From assembly GCA_963695175.1 (NCBI GenBank), contig CAVOGG010000004.1:248001-312000 (forward strand): 64,000 nt of DNA. The letters are read 5' to 3'. A model generated the notes under the pieces. It worked only from the letters and a program-made list of their open reading frames with translations. It ran no database searches and was not told the DNA's origin. Shown here piece after piece: positions 46,339-54,211 of this stretch. Both the position numbers and the translations under genes were made by a program. Position 1 is the stretch's first letter. Every line of letters starts with the position of its first letter. This DNA is from Fodinibacter sp963695175 (GTDB lineage Bacteria; Actinomycetota; Actinomycetes; Actinomycetales; Dermatophilaceae).

Positions 46339-47157
46339 ATGACCGACACCATCACCGAACACGCCGACGACACCCTCGAGGCGGGCGAGACGCTCGTCGA
46401 GATGGTCGACGTGGGCAAGTCCTACGGCGCCATCCGGGCCCTGCGTGGCGTCAACATGAAGGTCCGCGCCGGCGAGGTCACGTGTGTCCTCGGCGACAAC
46501 GGCGCCGGCAAGTCGACGCTCATCAAGATCATCTCCGGTCTGCACCCCCACAACGAGGGGGTGATGAAGGTCGACGGTAACGACGTCGAGTTCAGCAACC
46601 CCCGTGAGGCGCTCGCACACGGCATCGCGACGGTCTACCAGGACCTCGCAGTCGTCGCACTCATGCCGGTCTGGCGCAACTTCTTCCTCGGCTCCGAGCT
46701 CAAGGCGGGCAGCTACCCGCTGGCCCCGATGCGGATCAAGGAGATGAAGTCCATCGCCGACACGGAGCTGCGCAAGATGGGCATCGTCGTCAAGGACATC
46801 GACCAGCCGATCGGCGAGCTCTCGGGTGGCCAGCGCCAGTGTGTGGCGATCGCCCGGGCCGTGTACTTCGGTGCGCGCGTCCTGATCCTCGACGAGCCGA
46901 CGGCGGCCCTGGGAGTCAAGCAGTCCGGCGTGGTGCTCAAGTACACCGCCGCGGCGCGTGACGCCGGTCTCGGCGTCGTCTTCATCACCCACAACCCGCA
47001 CCACGCCTACCTCGTGGGCGACCACTTCATCATCCTCAAGCTCGGCGAGGCCGTGCTCGACAAGAAGCGCGACGAGGTGGCTCTCGACGAGCTGACCCGG
47101 CAGATGGCCGGCGGCGACGAGCTCACCGAGCTGTCGCACGAGATCACCCGTCGCTGA
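46339..47157 (+). CDS. Sugar ABC transporter ATP-binding protein (single domain)
   Basis: A 272-residue ATPase with one nucleotide-binding domain, as in the FrcA-type importers, rather than the 500-residue double ATPase of RbsA. It has GDNGAGKSTLIKIISG near 54-69, ATVYQDLAVVALMPVWRNFF (Q loop), the signature LSGGQRQCVAIARAVYF and Walker B LILDEPTAALGVKQ, with the switch His in ITHNPHHAYLVGD. ATG 46339 follows the permease stop by five bases. Confidence 0.9.
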   Translation: MTDTITEHADDTLEAGETLVEMVDVGKSYGAIRALRGVNMKVRAGEVTCVLGDNGAGKSTLIKIISGLHPHNEGVMKVDGNDVEFSNPREALAHGIATVYQDLAVVALMPVWRNFFLGSELKAGSYPLAPMRIKEMKSIADTELRKMGIVVKDIDQPIGELSGGQRQCVAIARAVYFGARVLILDEPTAALGVKQSGVVLKYTAAARDAGLGVVFITHNPHHAYLVGDHFIILKLGEAVLDKKRDEVALDELTRQMAGGDELTELSHEITRR

Positions 47158-47184
47158 CGGGTGAACCATCGCAGGACCGAACGG

Positions 47185-47217
47185 CCCGGCTCCCCCCGGA
47201 CGGGGAGCCGGGTCTTT
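47185..47217 (+). terminator. Rho-independent terminator of the importer operon
   Basis: An 11-bp GC stem (CCCGGCTCCCC/GGGGAGCCGGG) with a 6-base loop followed by TCTTT, 28 bases after the ATPase stop. Confidence 0.9.
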
Positions 47218-47310
47218 CGTCGCGCCCAACGTTCCGCGCGAAGTAGTGGCGGACGGACACGCGCGCCCCCGGGTGCGACCGTCTGCGCCCGTGTTGCTCG
47301 CCGTACAGCA

Positions 47311-47347
47311 CGAGACCCCGCGCCCTTCGATCAGGGGCGGGGTCTCG
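47311..47347 (-). terminator. Terminator hairpin after the universal stress gene
   Basis: CGAGACCCCGC pairs with GCGGGGTCTCG over 11 bases with a GC-rich inner part, 18 bases beyond the stop of the minus-strand gene. Confidence 0.75.
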
Positions 47348-47364
47348 GCGTCGGGGTGGCCGCG

Positions 47365-47772
47365 TCAGCGTGGGGGCTTCACGACAAGCACGGGTACGTC
47401 GGCATCGAGGATGAGGCGCTGAGACACTGAGCCGAGGAAGGCCTTGCCGACCGGCGACCGGTGCCGAGCGCCGATGACGAGGAGCGAGGCCTTCACGGCA
47501 TCCGTCTCGTCGAGCAGGGAAGCAGCGAGGTCGTCGGCAGTGCCGGCGGCGATGCGCAGCTCGTAGGGGACGGGTGGGACGCCGGCCTTGGCGGTCACCC
47601 GCGCGACGGAGTCCTTCACCCCCGCACCCACGGCGGCCTCGAGGTCCTCGTCGAGGGCCCCACGCACGTGGATCACCACGAGGGTCTCCCCCCGGTGGTG
47701 GGCCTCGCGGACGGCCTCGAGCAGGACGTGGTCACTGTCGTTCGAGCCCTGGTGGGCGACGGCGACGGTCAT
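47365..47772 (-). CDS. Universal stress protein family
   Basis: A 135-residue UspA-fold protein. It opens MTVAVAHQGSNDSDHVLLEAVREA, has VIHVRGALDED in the second strand and ends VIGARHRSPVGKAFLGSVSQRLILDADVPVLVV, the ATP-binding segment. The usual G2xG9xG(S/T) pattern is nearly complete, with Arg-His replacing the common Arg-Gly. ATG 47772 has AGGAGAGGAG upstream. It is last after the dehydrogenase and isomerase genes on the minus strand but has its own ribosome site and 80 bases of spacing. Confidence 0.88.
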   Translation of the reverse strand: MTVAVAHQGSNDSDHVLLEAVREAHHRGETLVVIHVRGALDEDLEAAVGAGVKDSVARVTAKAGVPPVPYELRIAAGTADDLAASLLDETDAVKASLLVIGARHRSPVGKAFLGSVSQRLILDADVPVLVVKPPR

Positions 47773-47851
47773 CGGTGCTCCTCTCCTCGTCCCGCCGGAA
47801 CGGGGGAACTGCTCGGTTGGCGCCGTCCCGGTCGGGGCGACGACGTGGCGG

Positions 47852-48856
47852 TCAGGCGTAGAACACCGGCCGTTCGATCATCTGGACGGCGACCTCGCCG
47901 TCCTCGGTGAGGGCCCTGACCCCGGCGTCGCAGACGCTGGCGGCCGCGTAGCCGTCCCAGGCCGTGGAGCCGGTGTGCTCGCCGCGCGCGACGGCCGAGA
48001 TCCACTCCTGGACCTCGGTGATGAAGGCGCCGCGGAAGCGCTCGTTGTGGTCGCGGGTGATCTTGTTGCCGGCCGTGAAGTTGGTGCGCACCGAGGTGAG
48101 CTCCTGGTCGGACAGGCTGACGGTGCCGCGCTCGGCGACCGCCTCACAGCGGATGTCGTAACCGAACTGGCAGTTGACGAAGATCTCGTCGTCGACCCGC
48201 ACACCCGAGGTGCTCGTCAGGATGAGGACGAGCGGGTCCTGCAGGTGCGGGAAGCGCAACGAGGTCTTCTTGGGAGCGTCGACCCGGGCGGAGACGAACT
48301 CCTCACCGAGCAGCCACCGCATCGTGTCGACCTCGTGGATCGCGGTGTCGTTGATCGCCATGTCCCATGTGTAGTTCTCCGGGACCGTGGGGTTGCGATG
48401 GGCGCAGTGCACCATGAGCGTCTCGCCCAACGCGCCGGAGTCGAGCAGGCTCTTCATCTCGCGGTAGCTGGCGTCGAAGCGGCGCATGAAGCCCACCGTG
48501 ACCAGGCGCTTTCCGTGGGCCTGCTCGGCCTCCATGATCCGCAGCGCGGCGGCGGCCGTGGGGGTCAGCGGCTTCTCACACAGGACCGGCTTGCCGGCGG
48601 CGATGCAGGCGAGCACGTCGACCTCGTGGGCCGGGCCGAAGCTGCAGATCATCACGGCGTCGACCTCTGGGCTCTCGATGAGCTCGGCAGACGTGGCGAA
48701 GGAGACACCGCCGATCCGCTCGGCCACCTCCGCCGCCCGCGACGGGTCGACGTCGCTGACGGCGACGACGCGGCCACCGGCGATCACGGTGTGGATGCGC
48801 TCGATGTGCGCCTGCCCCATGCCGCCGGGGCCGATCATTCCGATGCGGACGGTCAC
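47852..48856 (-). CDS. Gfo/Idh/MocA family oxidoreductase (inositol-island paralog)
   Basis: A 334-residue NAD-dependent dehydrogenase. It reads RIGMIGPGGMGQAHIERIHTV, LCEKPLTPTAAAALRIM, TVGFMRRFDASYREMKSLL and INDTAIHEVDTMRWLLGEE, where the Arg-Arg-Phe and the Asp/His pairs match inositol dehydrogenases. The GTG at 48856 starts the conserved strand with AAAGG upstream. It is 11 bases from the IolE-like gene, so the two are co-transcribed from the promoter at 49836. Confidence 0.87.
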   Translation of the reverse strand: MTVRIGMIGPGGMGQAHIERIHTVIAGGRVVAVSDVDPSRAAEVAERIGGVSFATSAELIESPEVDAVMICSFGPAHEVDVLACIAAGKPVLCEKPLTPTAAAALRIMEAEQAHGKRLVTVGFMRRFDASYREMKSLLDSGALGETLMVHCAHRNPTVPENYTWDMAINDTAIHEVDTMRWLLGEEFVSARVDAPKKTSLRFPHLQDPLVLILTSTSGVRVDDEIFVNCQFGYDIRCEAVAERGTVSLSDQELTSVRTNFTAGNKITRDHNERFRGAFITEVQEWISAVARGEHTGSTAWDGYAAASVCDAGVRALTEDGEVAVQMIERPVFYA

Positions 48857-48867
48857 AGCTGTGCCTT

Positions 48868-49800
48868 TCAGGCCCTGCCGAGACCGAGCGAGGCGAGGTA
48901 CTCGCGGGTCTTGATGGCGTTGGGGAGCGGGAAGGACTTCTCGCAGCCATACATGTCCTGCTCGCAGACCACGTAGAGCTCCTTGTCGAGGTCGGCGAGC
49001 GCCTCGATGAGGTCGCGCATGTCGGGCAGCCCGGCGGGCGGGGTCACCGAGCAGCCGGCGTGCACGGCTTTGACGAACGGCCAGTCCTCGTCGTGGGCCT
49101 GCTTGACCAGCACCGGGTCCATCGCCTTGATGTGCACGTACGAGATGCGCTCGGGGTACTTGCGGCACAGCTCCATCGGGTCGCCGTCGCCGTAGACGAT
49201 GTGCCCGGTGTCGAGGCAGAACCCGACGTACTCGGGGTCGGTCGCCTGGAAGATGCGGTCGATGTCGTCGGGGGTCTCGATGTGGCTGTCGCCGTGCGGG
49301 TGGAGGACCATCTTCAAGCCGTAGTCCTCCTTCATGATCCGGCCCAGCTTGTCGGCGTTCTTGATGTAGAGGTTCCAGGCGTCGGTGGAGAGAACCCGGT
49401 CGTCGGTGTAGTCACCGGTCTTCTCGTCACGGAACATCGGAGGAAGGTGAACGACGTACTCTGCGCCGACGGCGGCATGGGTCTCACCGATGGCACGGAA
49501 GAGCTTCTCGGTGTCGCCCCAAGCCTCGGCCTGGTGCAGGATGCCCCAGCCGGTGCCGGCCACGACGCGGAAACCGCGGGCGTCCATCTCCTCCTTGAGG
49601 CGGGCCGGCTCGGTCGGGAAGTAGCCGAAGGGGCCGGTCTCCATCACGGAGAAGCCGGCGGTCGCCATCTCGTCGAGCGCGACGTCCCAGTCGATCTGCT
49701 TCTCGTCCTGCGGGAACCAGACGCCCCACTGGTCGGGGCAGACACCGATCGTCAGCTTGCTGTAGCGCGGGTCGGTGTTGCGGGCCTTGGACTCCGCCAT
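48868..49800 (-). CDS. iolE: Inosose dehydratase-like TIM-barrel protein
   Basis: A 310-residue AP-endonuclease-2 barrel. It contains IGVCPDQWGVWFPQDEKQID, FSVMETGPFGYFPTEPARL, GYDLKMVLHPHGDSHIE-like strand (LKMVLHPHGDSHIETPD near 170), YVGFCLDTGHIVYGDGDPMEL near 205 and SYVHIKAMDP near 233, ending YVVCEQDMYGCEKS. This Glu-Asp-His-Glu metal set and the co-transcribed dehydrogenase fit inosose dehydratase (2-keto-inositol to the diketone). Among four barrels here it looks most like IolE. ATG 49800 has AGAGGAAC upstream. Confidence 0.75.
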   Translation of the reverse strand: MAESKARNTDPRYSKLTIGVCPDQWGVWFPQDEKQIDWDVALDEMATAGFSVMETGPFGYFPTEPARLKEEMDARGFRVVAGTGWGILHQAEAWGDTEKLFRAIGETHAAVGAEYVVHLPPMFRDEKTGDYTDDRVLSTDAWNLYIKNADKLGRIMKEDYGLKMVLHPHGDSHIETPDDIDRIFQATDPEYVGFCLDTGHIVYGDGDPMELCRKYPERISYVHIKAMDPVLVKQAHDEDWPFVKAVHAGCSVTPPAGLPDMRDLIEALADLDKELYVVCEQDMYGCEKSFPLPNAIKTREYLASLGLGRA

Positions 49801-49835
49801 TGGACGTTCCTCTCGAGCTCATGGGGTGCCATGCA

Positions 49836-49864
49836 AACCTAATCATGGCAGTTTGTTCTGTCAA
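49836..49864 (-). promoter_or_regulatory. Promoter of iolE-like operon with operator-like site 7
   Basis: On the minus strand TTGACA (49864-49859), a 17-base spacer and TAGGTT (49841-49836) form a near-consensus promoter. The bases TTGACAGAACAAAC overlap the -35 and resemble operator 2 (TTGTCAGAACAT), so the same regulator may bind. Confidence 0.65.
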
Positions 49865-49919
49865 TAGATCATGAACACCATACCGTCCTTGCCGAAGGTG
49901 CGCGGGACCGGGTCCGCCG

Positions 49920-50678
49920 TCAGTCGTCGAGGTCGTCGATGACGTGCCGCAGGTAGCGCCGCGGCTCGGCGAGGAAGCTGCGGTGGTGGGTCACGACCTC
50001 GAGGTCGTCCCACGTCGTCGACCGGATGCCGTGCTCGCCCAGCTCGAGCACCATCGCCCCGGGGATGGCGGCGAGCACCGGCGAGTGCGTGGCGAGCACC
50101 ACCTGGGTGCGGGGGCGACGGGCCATCTCGGTGAGCTCGGCGACCAGGTGCAGCTGGGCGGAGAAGGACAGCCCCGCCTCGGGCTCGTCCATGACGAACA
50201 GCCCCTCGCCCCGGAAGCGCCGGGTGCCGAGCAGCGACACGAACGACTCGCCGTGCGACATGGCGTGGAAGGTGGGGTCGGTCGGCCCGGGGTTGGTGTC
50301 GAGCCAGGTGAACAGGCCGTGCATCGTCTCGGCCCGCACGAAGTAGCCCCAGCGCGAGGCCCCGGGGTCGCGCACCACGGTGAGCCACTCGTGCAGCGGC
50401 GACTCGCTGGCGTGGGTGCGGTGGGTGGCCCCGGTCGACCCGCCCTCGGCGTTCATGCCCGCGGCCATCGCGAGCGCCTCGACGAGGGTCGACTTGCCCG
50501 AGCCGTTCTCGCCGACCAGCACGGTGCACCGCGCCAGGTCGAGCCCGCGCTCGAGCACCTGCGCGACCGCCGGGATGGTGAGCGGCCAGACGTCGGGTGC
50601 CGGCAGCTCGGCGTCGCGGGCCTGCTGCACCCGCCGAGCCGGCAGCCCCTCGGTCCACCGGTGCGCCGCGCTCGCCAT
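49920..50678 (-). CDS. AAA family ATPase (AAA_21-like, SMC/RecF-type fold)
   Basis: A 252-residue P-loop ATPase. Walker A is VLVGENGSGKSTLVEAL near 50-65, the signature-like SHGESFVSLLGTR near 150, Walker B LFVMDEPEAGLSF near 170, and a late LATHSPVLAAIPGA switch. This order is that of ABC-type overcoming-lysogenisation and RecF-like ATPases such as YheE/AAA_21. It lacks a Toprim nuclease domain and has no nuclease neighbour, so a defence role is not supported. ATG 50678 starts a short conserved N-terminus; upstream residues are not conserved. Confidence 0.82.
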   Translation of the reverse strand: MASAAHRWTEGLPARRVQQARDAELPAPDVWPLTIPAVAQVLERGLDLARCTVLVGENGSGKSTLVEALAMAAGMNAEGGSTGATHRTHASESPLHEWLTVVRDPGASRWGYFVRAETMHGLFTWLDTNPGPTDPTFHAMSHGESFVSLLGTRRFRGEGLFVMDEPEAGLSFSAQLHLVAELTEMARRPRTQVVLATHSPVLAAIPGAMVLELGEHGIRSTTWDDLEVVTHHRSFLAEPRRYLRHVIDDLDD

Positions 50679-50800
50679 GGGCGAGACGCTAACCGCCCGG
50701 TGAGACACCGTCCTGCCTACCCTGAGGAGAACTGGGAGGGATGCCGTCGGGTCGCCGGCGTTCGGCGGGCTCGCGACGGCATCCGAGAGGGACGAGAACG

Positions 50801-51208
50801 ATGACCGACACCAACCACCCCCGACCCGCTGCGGTGCCCTACCTGGCGGTCCGCGGAGCGCGGGACGCGATCGACTGGTACGGCACCGTGTTCGGAGCCG
50901 TCGTCGAGGGCGAACCCTTCGAGAACGACGACGGCTCGATCGGCCACGCGGCACTGAGGGTCGCCGACGGCGTCTTCTACCTGGCCGACGAGGCGCCCTC
51001 CTACGGTGCCGTCGCCCCGACGGGTCCCGGGGCGGCGGTGAGCCTGATGCTGCCGGTGCCCGACGTCGACCGGACCCTCGCCGCGGCCGTGCGTGAGGGT
51101 GCCACCCCCGACGACCGTGGCGTCTACGAGGGCTACGGGAACCGCAACGCCTGGTTCGTCGACCCGTTCGGCCACCGGTGGGGGATCAGCAGTCCGATGT
51201 CGGCCTGA
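50801..51208 (+). CDS. VOC family protein (PhnB-like)
   Basis: A 135-residue glyoxalase/bleomycin-resistance-fold protein of the PhnB-like type. It reads AVPYLAVRGARDAIDWYGTVFGA, DDGSIGHAALRVADGVFYLADEAP and FVDPFGHRWGISSP, the last being the PFGHRW signature common in this family. It may bind a metal or be non-catalytic. ATG 50801 has GAGAGGGACGAG upstream. It lies 54 bases before the lysS start and is otherwise unlinked. Confidence 0.85.
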   Translation: MTDTNHPRPAAVPYLAVRGARDAIDWYGTVFGAVVEGEPFENDDGSIGHAALRVADGVFYLADEAPSYGAVAPTGPGAAVSLMLPVPDVDRTLAAAVREGATPDDRGVYEGYGNRNAWFVDPFGHRWGISSPMSA

Positions 51209-51262
51209 GGACTGCCGGGCGGCGGGTGGCTCGAAAGCACAGTGACCGTAGGCTTGACCCTC

Positions 51263-52765
51263 GTGACCGAGACGCCCCCCGACGCACTCCCCGAGGCCGA
51301 CCTCCCCGAGCAGCTGCGGATCCGCCGCGACAAGCGCGACCGCCTCCTCGCGGCCGGCATCGCGCCCTACCCGGTATCGGTCCCGCGCACCCACTCCCTC
51401 GAGCAGGTCCGTGAGCAGTGGGGGCACCTCGAGCAGGGCGAGGAGACCCAGGACGTCGTCGGCGTGGCCGGCCGCGTGGTCTTCATCCGCAACACCGGCA
51501 AGCTCGCCTTCGCCACCCTCCAGGAGGGCATCGGGACCCGGCTGCAGGTGATGCTCAGCCTCGCGGAGGTGGGCGAGGAGTCGCTGGCCGCGTGGAAGAC
51601 CGACGTCGACCTCGGCGACCACGTCTACGTCGAGGGCCGGGTCATCTCCTCGCGCCGCGGTGAGCTCTCGGTCATGGCCAGCCGCTGGGGGATGGCGAGC
51701 AAGGCGCTGCGCCCGCTGCCGGTGCTGCACAAGGAGCTCTCCGAGGAGAGCCGGGTTCGTCAGCGCTACGCCGACCTCGTCGTGCGCCAGGAGGCCCGCG
51801 ACATGGTGCGCACCAAGGCCACCGCGCTGCGCGCCATCCGGCAGACCCTCGAGGACCAGGGCTACGTCGAGGTCGAGACGCCGGTGATCCAGCTGGTGCA
51901 CGGCGGCGCCGCGGCCCGCCCGTTCCGCACCCACATGAACGCCTTCGACCACGACATGGTGCTGCGCATCGCCCTCGAGCTGAACCTCAAGAAGGCCGTC
52001 GTCGGCGGCGTCGACCGGGTCTACGAGATGGGCCGGATCTTCCGCAACGAGGGCGTCGACGCCACCCACTCCCCCGAGTTCACGATGCTCGAGGCCTACC
52101 AGGCGTGGGGCGACCAGACCTCGATCGGGGCGCTCATCCGCGACCTCTACCTCGGCGTGGCCGACGCCCTCGGCTCACGGGTCGTCGAGACCCCCGCCGG
52201 CACCGTCGACCTCGGTGGCGAGTGGCGCTGGCTGCCGGTCTACGACGCGGTGAGCGAGGCCGTCGGCGAGAAGGTCACCCTCGAGACGTCCAAGGAGACC
52301 CTGCTGCGGCTCGCGGCCAGCCACGGGGTCGAGGTCGACCCGGCCCTGGAGAAGGACAAGGTCTTCCTCGAGCTGCTCGGCGAGATCGTCGAGCCGCAGC
52401 TGCTCCAGCCCACCTTCCTGTGCGACTACCCCGCGATCGCCCAGCCACTGGCCCGCCCGCACCGCGACACGGAGGGCCTGATCGAGGCCTGGGACCTGAT
52501 CATCGCCGGGGTCGAGCGCGGCACGGGGTTCTCCGAGCTCGTCGACCCGGTGGTGCAGCGCGAGGTGCTCACCGCCCAGTCGCTGCGTGCCGCCGGCGGC
52601 GACCCCGAGGCGATGCAGCTCGACGAGGACTTCCTGCGTGCGCTCGAGTACGGCGCCCCGCCGATGGGTGGCCTGGGCCTGGGCATCGACCGGCTGGTCA
52701 TGCTGTTCACCGGCGCGAACATTCGCGAGACCATTCTTTTCCCCCACCTGAAGCCCGAGGCCTGA
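51263..52765 (+). CDS. lysS: Lysine--tRNA ligase
   Basis: A class II aminoacyl-tRNA synthetase of 500 residues that charges tRNA-Lys. It has the N-terminal OB domain (VVGVAGRVVFIRNTGKLAFATLQEG), motif 2 around EMGRIFRNEGVDATHSPEFTMLEAY near 255-280 and motif 3 GAPPMGGLGLGIDRLVMLFTG near 465. The start is set at GTG 51263, which has TAGGCT (51249-51254) eight bases upstream and no ribosome site; a GTG at 51242 is in frame but would place the -10 inside the gene. The C-terminus HLKPEA is typical. Confidence 0.96.
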   Translation: MTETPPDALPEADLPEQLRIRRDKRDRLLAAGIAPYPVSVPRTHSLEQVREQWGHLEQGEETQDVVGVAGRVVFIRNTGKLAFATLQEGIGTRLQVMLSLAEVGEESLAAWKTDVDLGDHVYVEGRVISSRRGELSVMASRWGMASKALRPLPVLHKELSEESRVRQRYADLVVRQEARDMVRTKATALRAIRQTLEDQGYVEVETPVIQLVHGGAAARPFRTHMNAFDHDMVLRIALELNLKKAVVGGVDRVYEMGRIFRNEGVDATHSPEFTMLEAYQAWGDQTSIGALIRDLYLGVADALGSRVVETPAGTVDLGGEWRWLPVYDAVSEAVGEKVTLETSKETLLRLAASHGVEVDPALEKDKVFLELLGEIVEPQLLQPTFLCDYPAIAQPLARPHRDTEGLIEAWDLIIAGVERGTGFSELVDPVVQREVLTAQSLRAAGGDPEAMQLDEDFLRALEYGAPPMGGLGLGIDRLVMLFTGANIRETILFPHLKPEA

Positions 52766-52768
52766 CCG

Positions 52769-53011
52769 ATGGATGCCGTGTGGCCCTACCTGGCAGCTCT
52801 TCTCCCGACCATTTTGGTCGCGATCCTTTTCTACTTCATCGTCAAGAGCATGCTCGAAGGTGACCGCCGCGAGCGCATCGCGCAGCGTCGTTTCGAGGCC
52901 GAACAGGATCTCGAAAGGGAGCGCGCCGCCGCGCGGGCAACGGATCCCGACGGCCTGAACGGCGTGCAGCGGCGCCGGCCCGACGGCCCGCAGTCGCCTC
53001 CGAATACCTGA
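52769..53011 (+). CDS. Small single-helix membrane protein
   Basis: An 80-residue protein three bases after lysS. One membrane helix, WPYLAALLPTILVAILFYFIVKSML, is followed by a strongly charged cytoplasmic helix DRRERIAQRRFEAEQDLERERAAARA and a Pro-rich tail. The lysS-small membrane protein-lsr2 order is common in Micrococcales, but no function is known. The spacing suggests translational coupling with lysS. Confidence 0.8.
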   Translation: MDAVWPYLAALLPTILVAILFYFIVKSMLEGDRRERIAQRRFEAEQDLERERAAARATDPDGLNGVQRRRPDGPQSPPNT

Positions 53012-53127
53012 CGAGCAATACCCGTCTTTACCATTGCTTTACCTTTCGGTGAAGCCGCTGCTAATGTCCTTTCCGGCATCGAGACGCTGCCCCGGGATTC
53101 CGGTCGAATACCCCTGAAGGGAAAACC

Positions 53128-53463
53128 ATGGCAAAGAAGGTCCAGGTGCTCCTCGTCGACGACATCGACAAGAGCTCCCCCGCCGACGAGACCGTCTCGT
53201 TCTCACTCGACGGCGTCAGCTACGAGATCGACCTGACCTCGGACAACGCCGCGAAGCTGCGCGACGACCTCGCCGTCTGGATCGGTCACGCCGAGCGCAC
53301 CGGCGGTCGCCGGTCGACCGGCCGCCCGGCATCCAAGGGCTCCGGCCGCAAGGCCGACCTCGGCGCCGTCCGCGCGTGGGCTCGCGACCACGGCCACCAG
53401 GTCAGCGACCGCGGCCGGATCTCCGCCGAGGTCCAGGCCGCTTATGACAAGGCGCACGGCTGA
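53128..53463 (+). CDS. lsr2: Lsr2 nucleoid-associated protein
   Basis: A 111-residue H-NS-like xenogeneic silencer that bridges AT-rich DNA. The N-terminal dimerisation part is KKVQVLLVDDIDKSSPADETVSFSLDGVSYEIDLT (two strands) and helix NAAKLRDDLAVWIGHAERTGG. The C-terminal DNA-binding part holds ADLGAVRAWARDHGHQVSDRGRISAEVQAAYDKA with the RGRI AT-hook-like motif. ATG 53128 has GAAGGG upstream. The leader 53012-53127 is visibly lower in GC than its surroundings, as expected for self-binding. Confidence 0.97.
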   Translation: MAKKVQVLLVDDIDKSSPADETVSFSLDGVSYEIDLTSDNAAKLRDDLAVWIGHAERTGGRRSTGRPASKGSGRKADLGAVRAWARDHGHQVSDRGRISAEVQAAYDKAHG

Positions 53464-53519
53464 ACCCCGAGCACCCCACCGATGCGGCGCCCCCCGACCT
53501 GGCGGGCGCCGCATCGCTG

Positions 53520-54111
53520 ATGTCCCGGCGGCACGCCTGGCTGGCCTTCACGGCCGGCGGGCCGGCCCTGACACACACCCTCGACACCGACCCGGGGCCC
53601 TGGCAGCGGCAGCTGACCGTGCTGCAGGGCCGGTGGTACGACCTCGACGCCCCGCCGCAGGTCGCCGCCGTGTTCGTGCTGCAGTGGCTGCTCCAGGTGC
53701 CGGCGCACACCGCCGCCCACGCCGCGAGCGCCGGCCCCTGGCGGGCCGACCTCGGCGCAGCTCACCTTCGACCTCGGACCCGCACTGGTCCCGTCAGGCG
53801 TGCGGCTCACCGCACTGCAGCCGGATGCCGGCCCGCTCGCCGAGCGGATGGAGCGTGCCGAGCGCGACTACCGGGCGGTCGCCGACCCCGTCGCCGCCGC
53901 CTACCCGGCGCAGGTGCGGATCGGCCCGCACACCCGGGCGGCGCTGGTCGACGACATGTGGTCGGCGGCCCGCCGTGAGGCCGAGACCGCGGCAGGGCTG
54001 TTCCGGCCGGGGGTGCCACCGCGCGAGTCGTGCTGCCTGATCTACGCCCTGCCCGGGTGCGTCGAGTGCGCCGGGTGCCCGAGGGTTCGACCGTCGTCGG
54101 TCCAGCGGTAG
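53520..54111 (+). pseudogene. FhuF-type (2Fe-2S)-binding protein, frame broken near 53759
   Basis: First frame: MSRRHAWLAFTAGGPALTHT and VAAVFVLQWLLQVPAHTAAHA to WRADLGA. The next frame: LTFDLGPALVPSGVRLTALQP and the ending ESCCLIYALPGCVECAGCPR, the C-terminal CC-x-C-x2-C cluster of FhuF-like siderophore iron reductases. Removing one A near 53759 joins them as WRADLGALTFDLGPAL. The start is uncertain because the frame reaches back to a CTG overlapping the lsr2 stop and no ribosome site is visible at ATG 53520. Role in iron release is inferred from the Cys pattern. Confidence 0.6.
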
Positions 54112-54211
54112 GCGACGTCGACGGCATCCACCGTGCACCTCGCGTGGACGGTGTGCCCTTGGCCCTCGCTGTGGCGTTCCTGTGGGAGGCGACGGTCGCG
54201 GCAGGCGCGGC

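Noticed and set aside
49920..50678. AAA ATPase considered as an OLD- or abortive-infection-type defence protein
   Set aside because: It has no Toprim or other effector domain and no nuclease neighbour; the fold alone is shared by many housekeeping ATPases.
54042..54211. Minus-strand open frame reading TVDAVDVAYRWTDDGRT downstream of the polymerase gene
   Set aside because: It is antisense to the Cys-rich end of the 2Fe-2S gene, which has a convincing FhuF-type motif; no start or ribosome site supports it.
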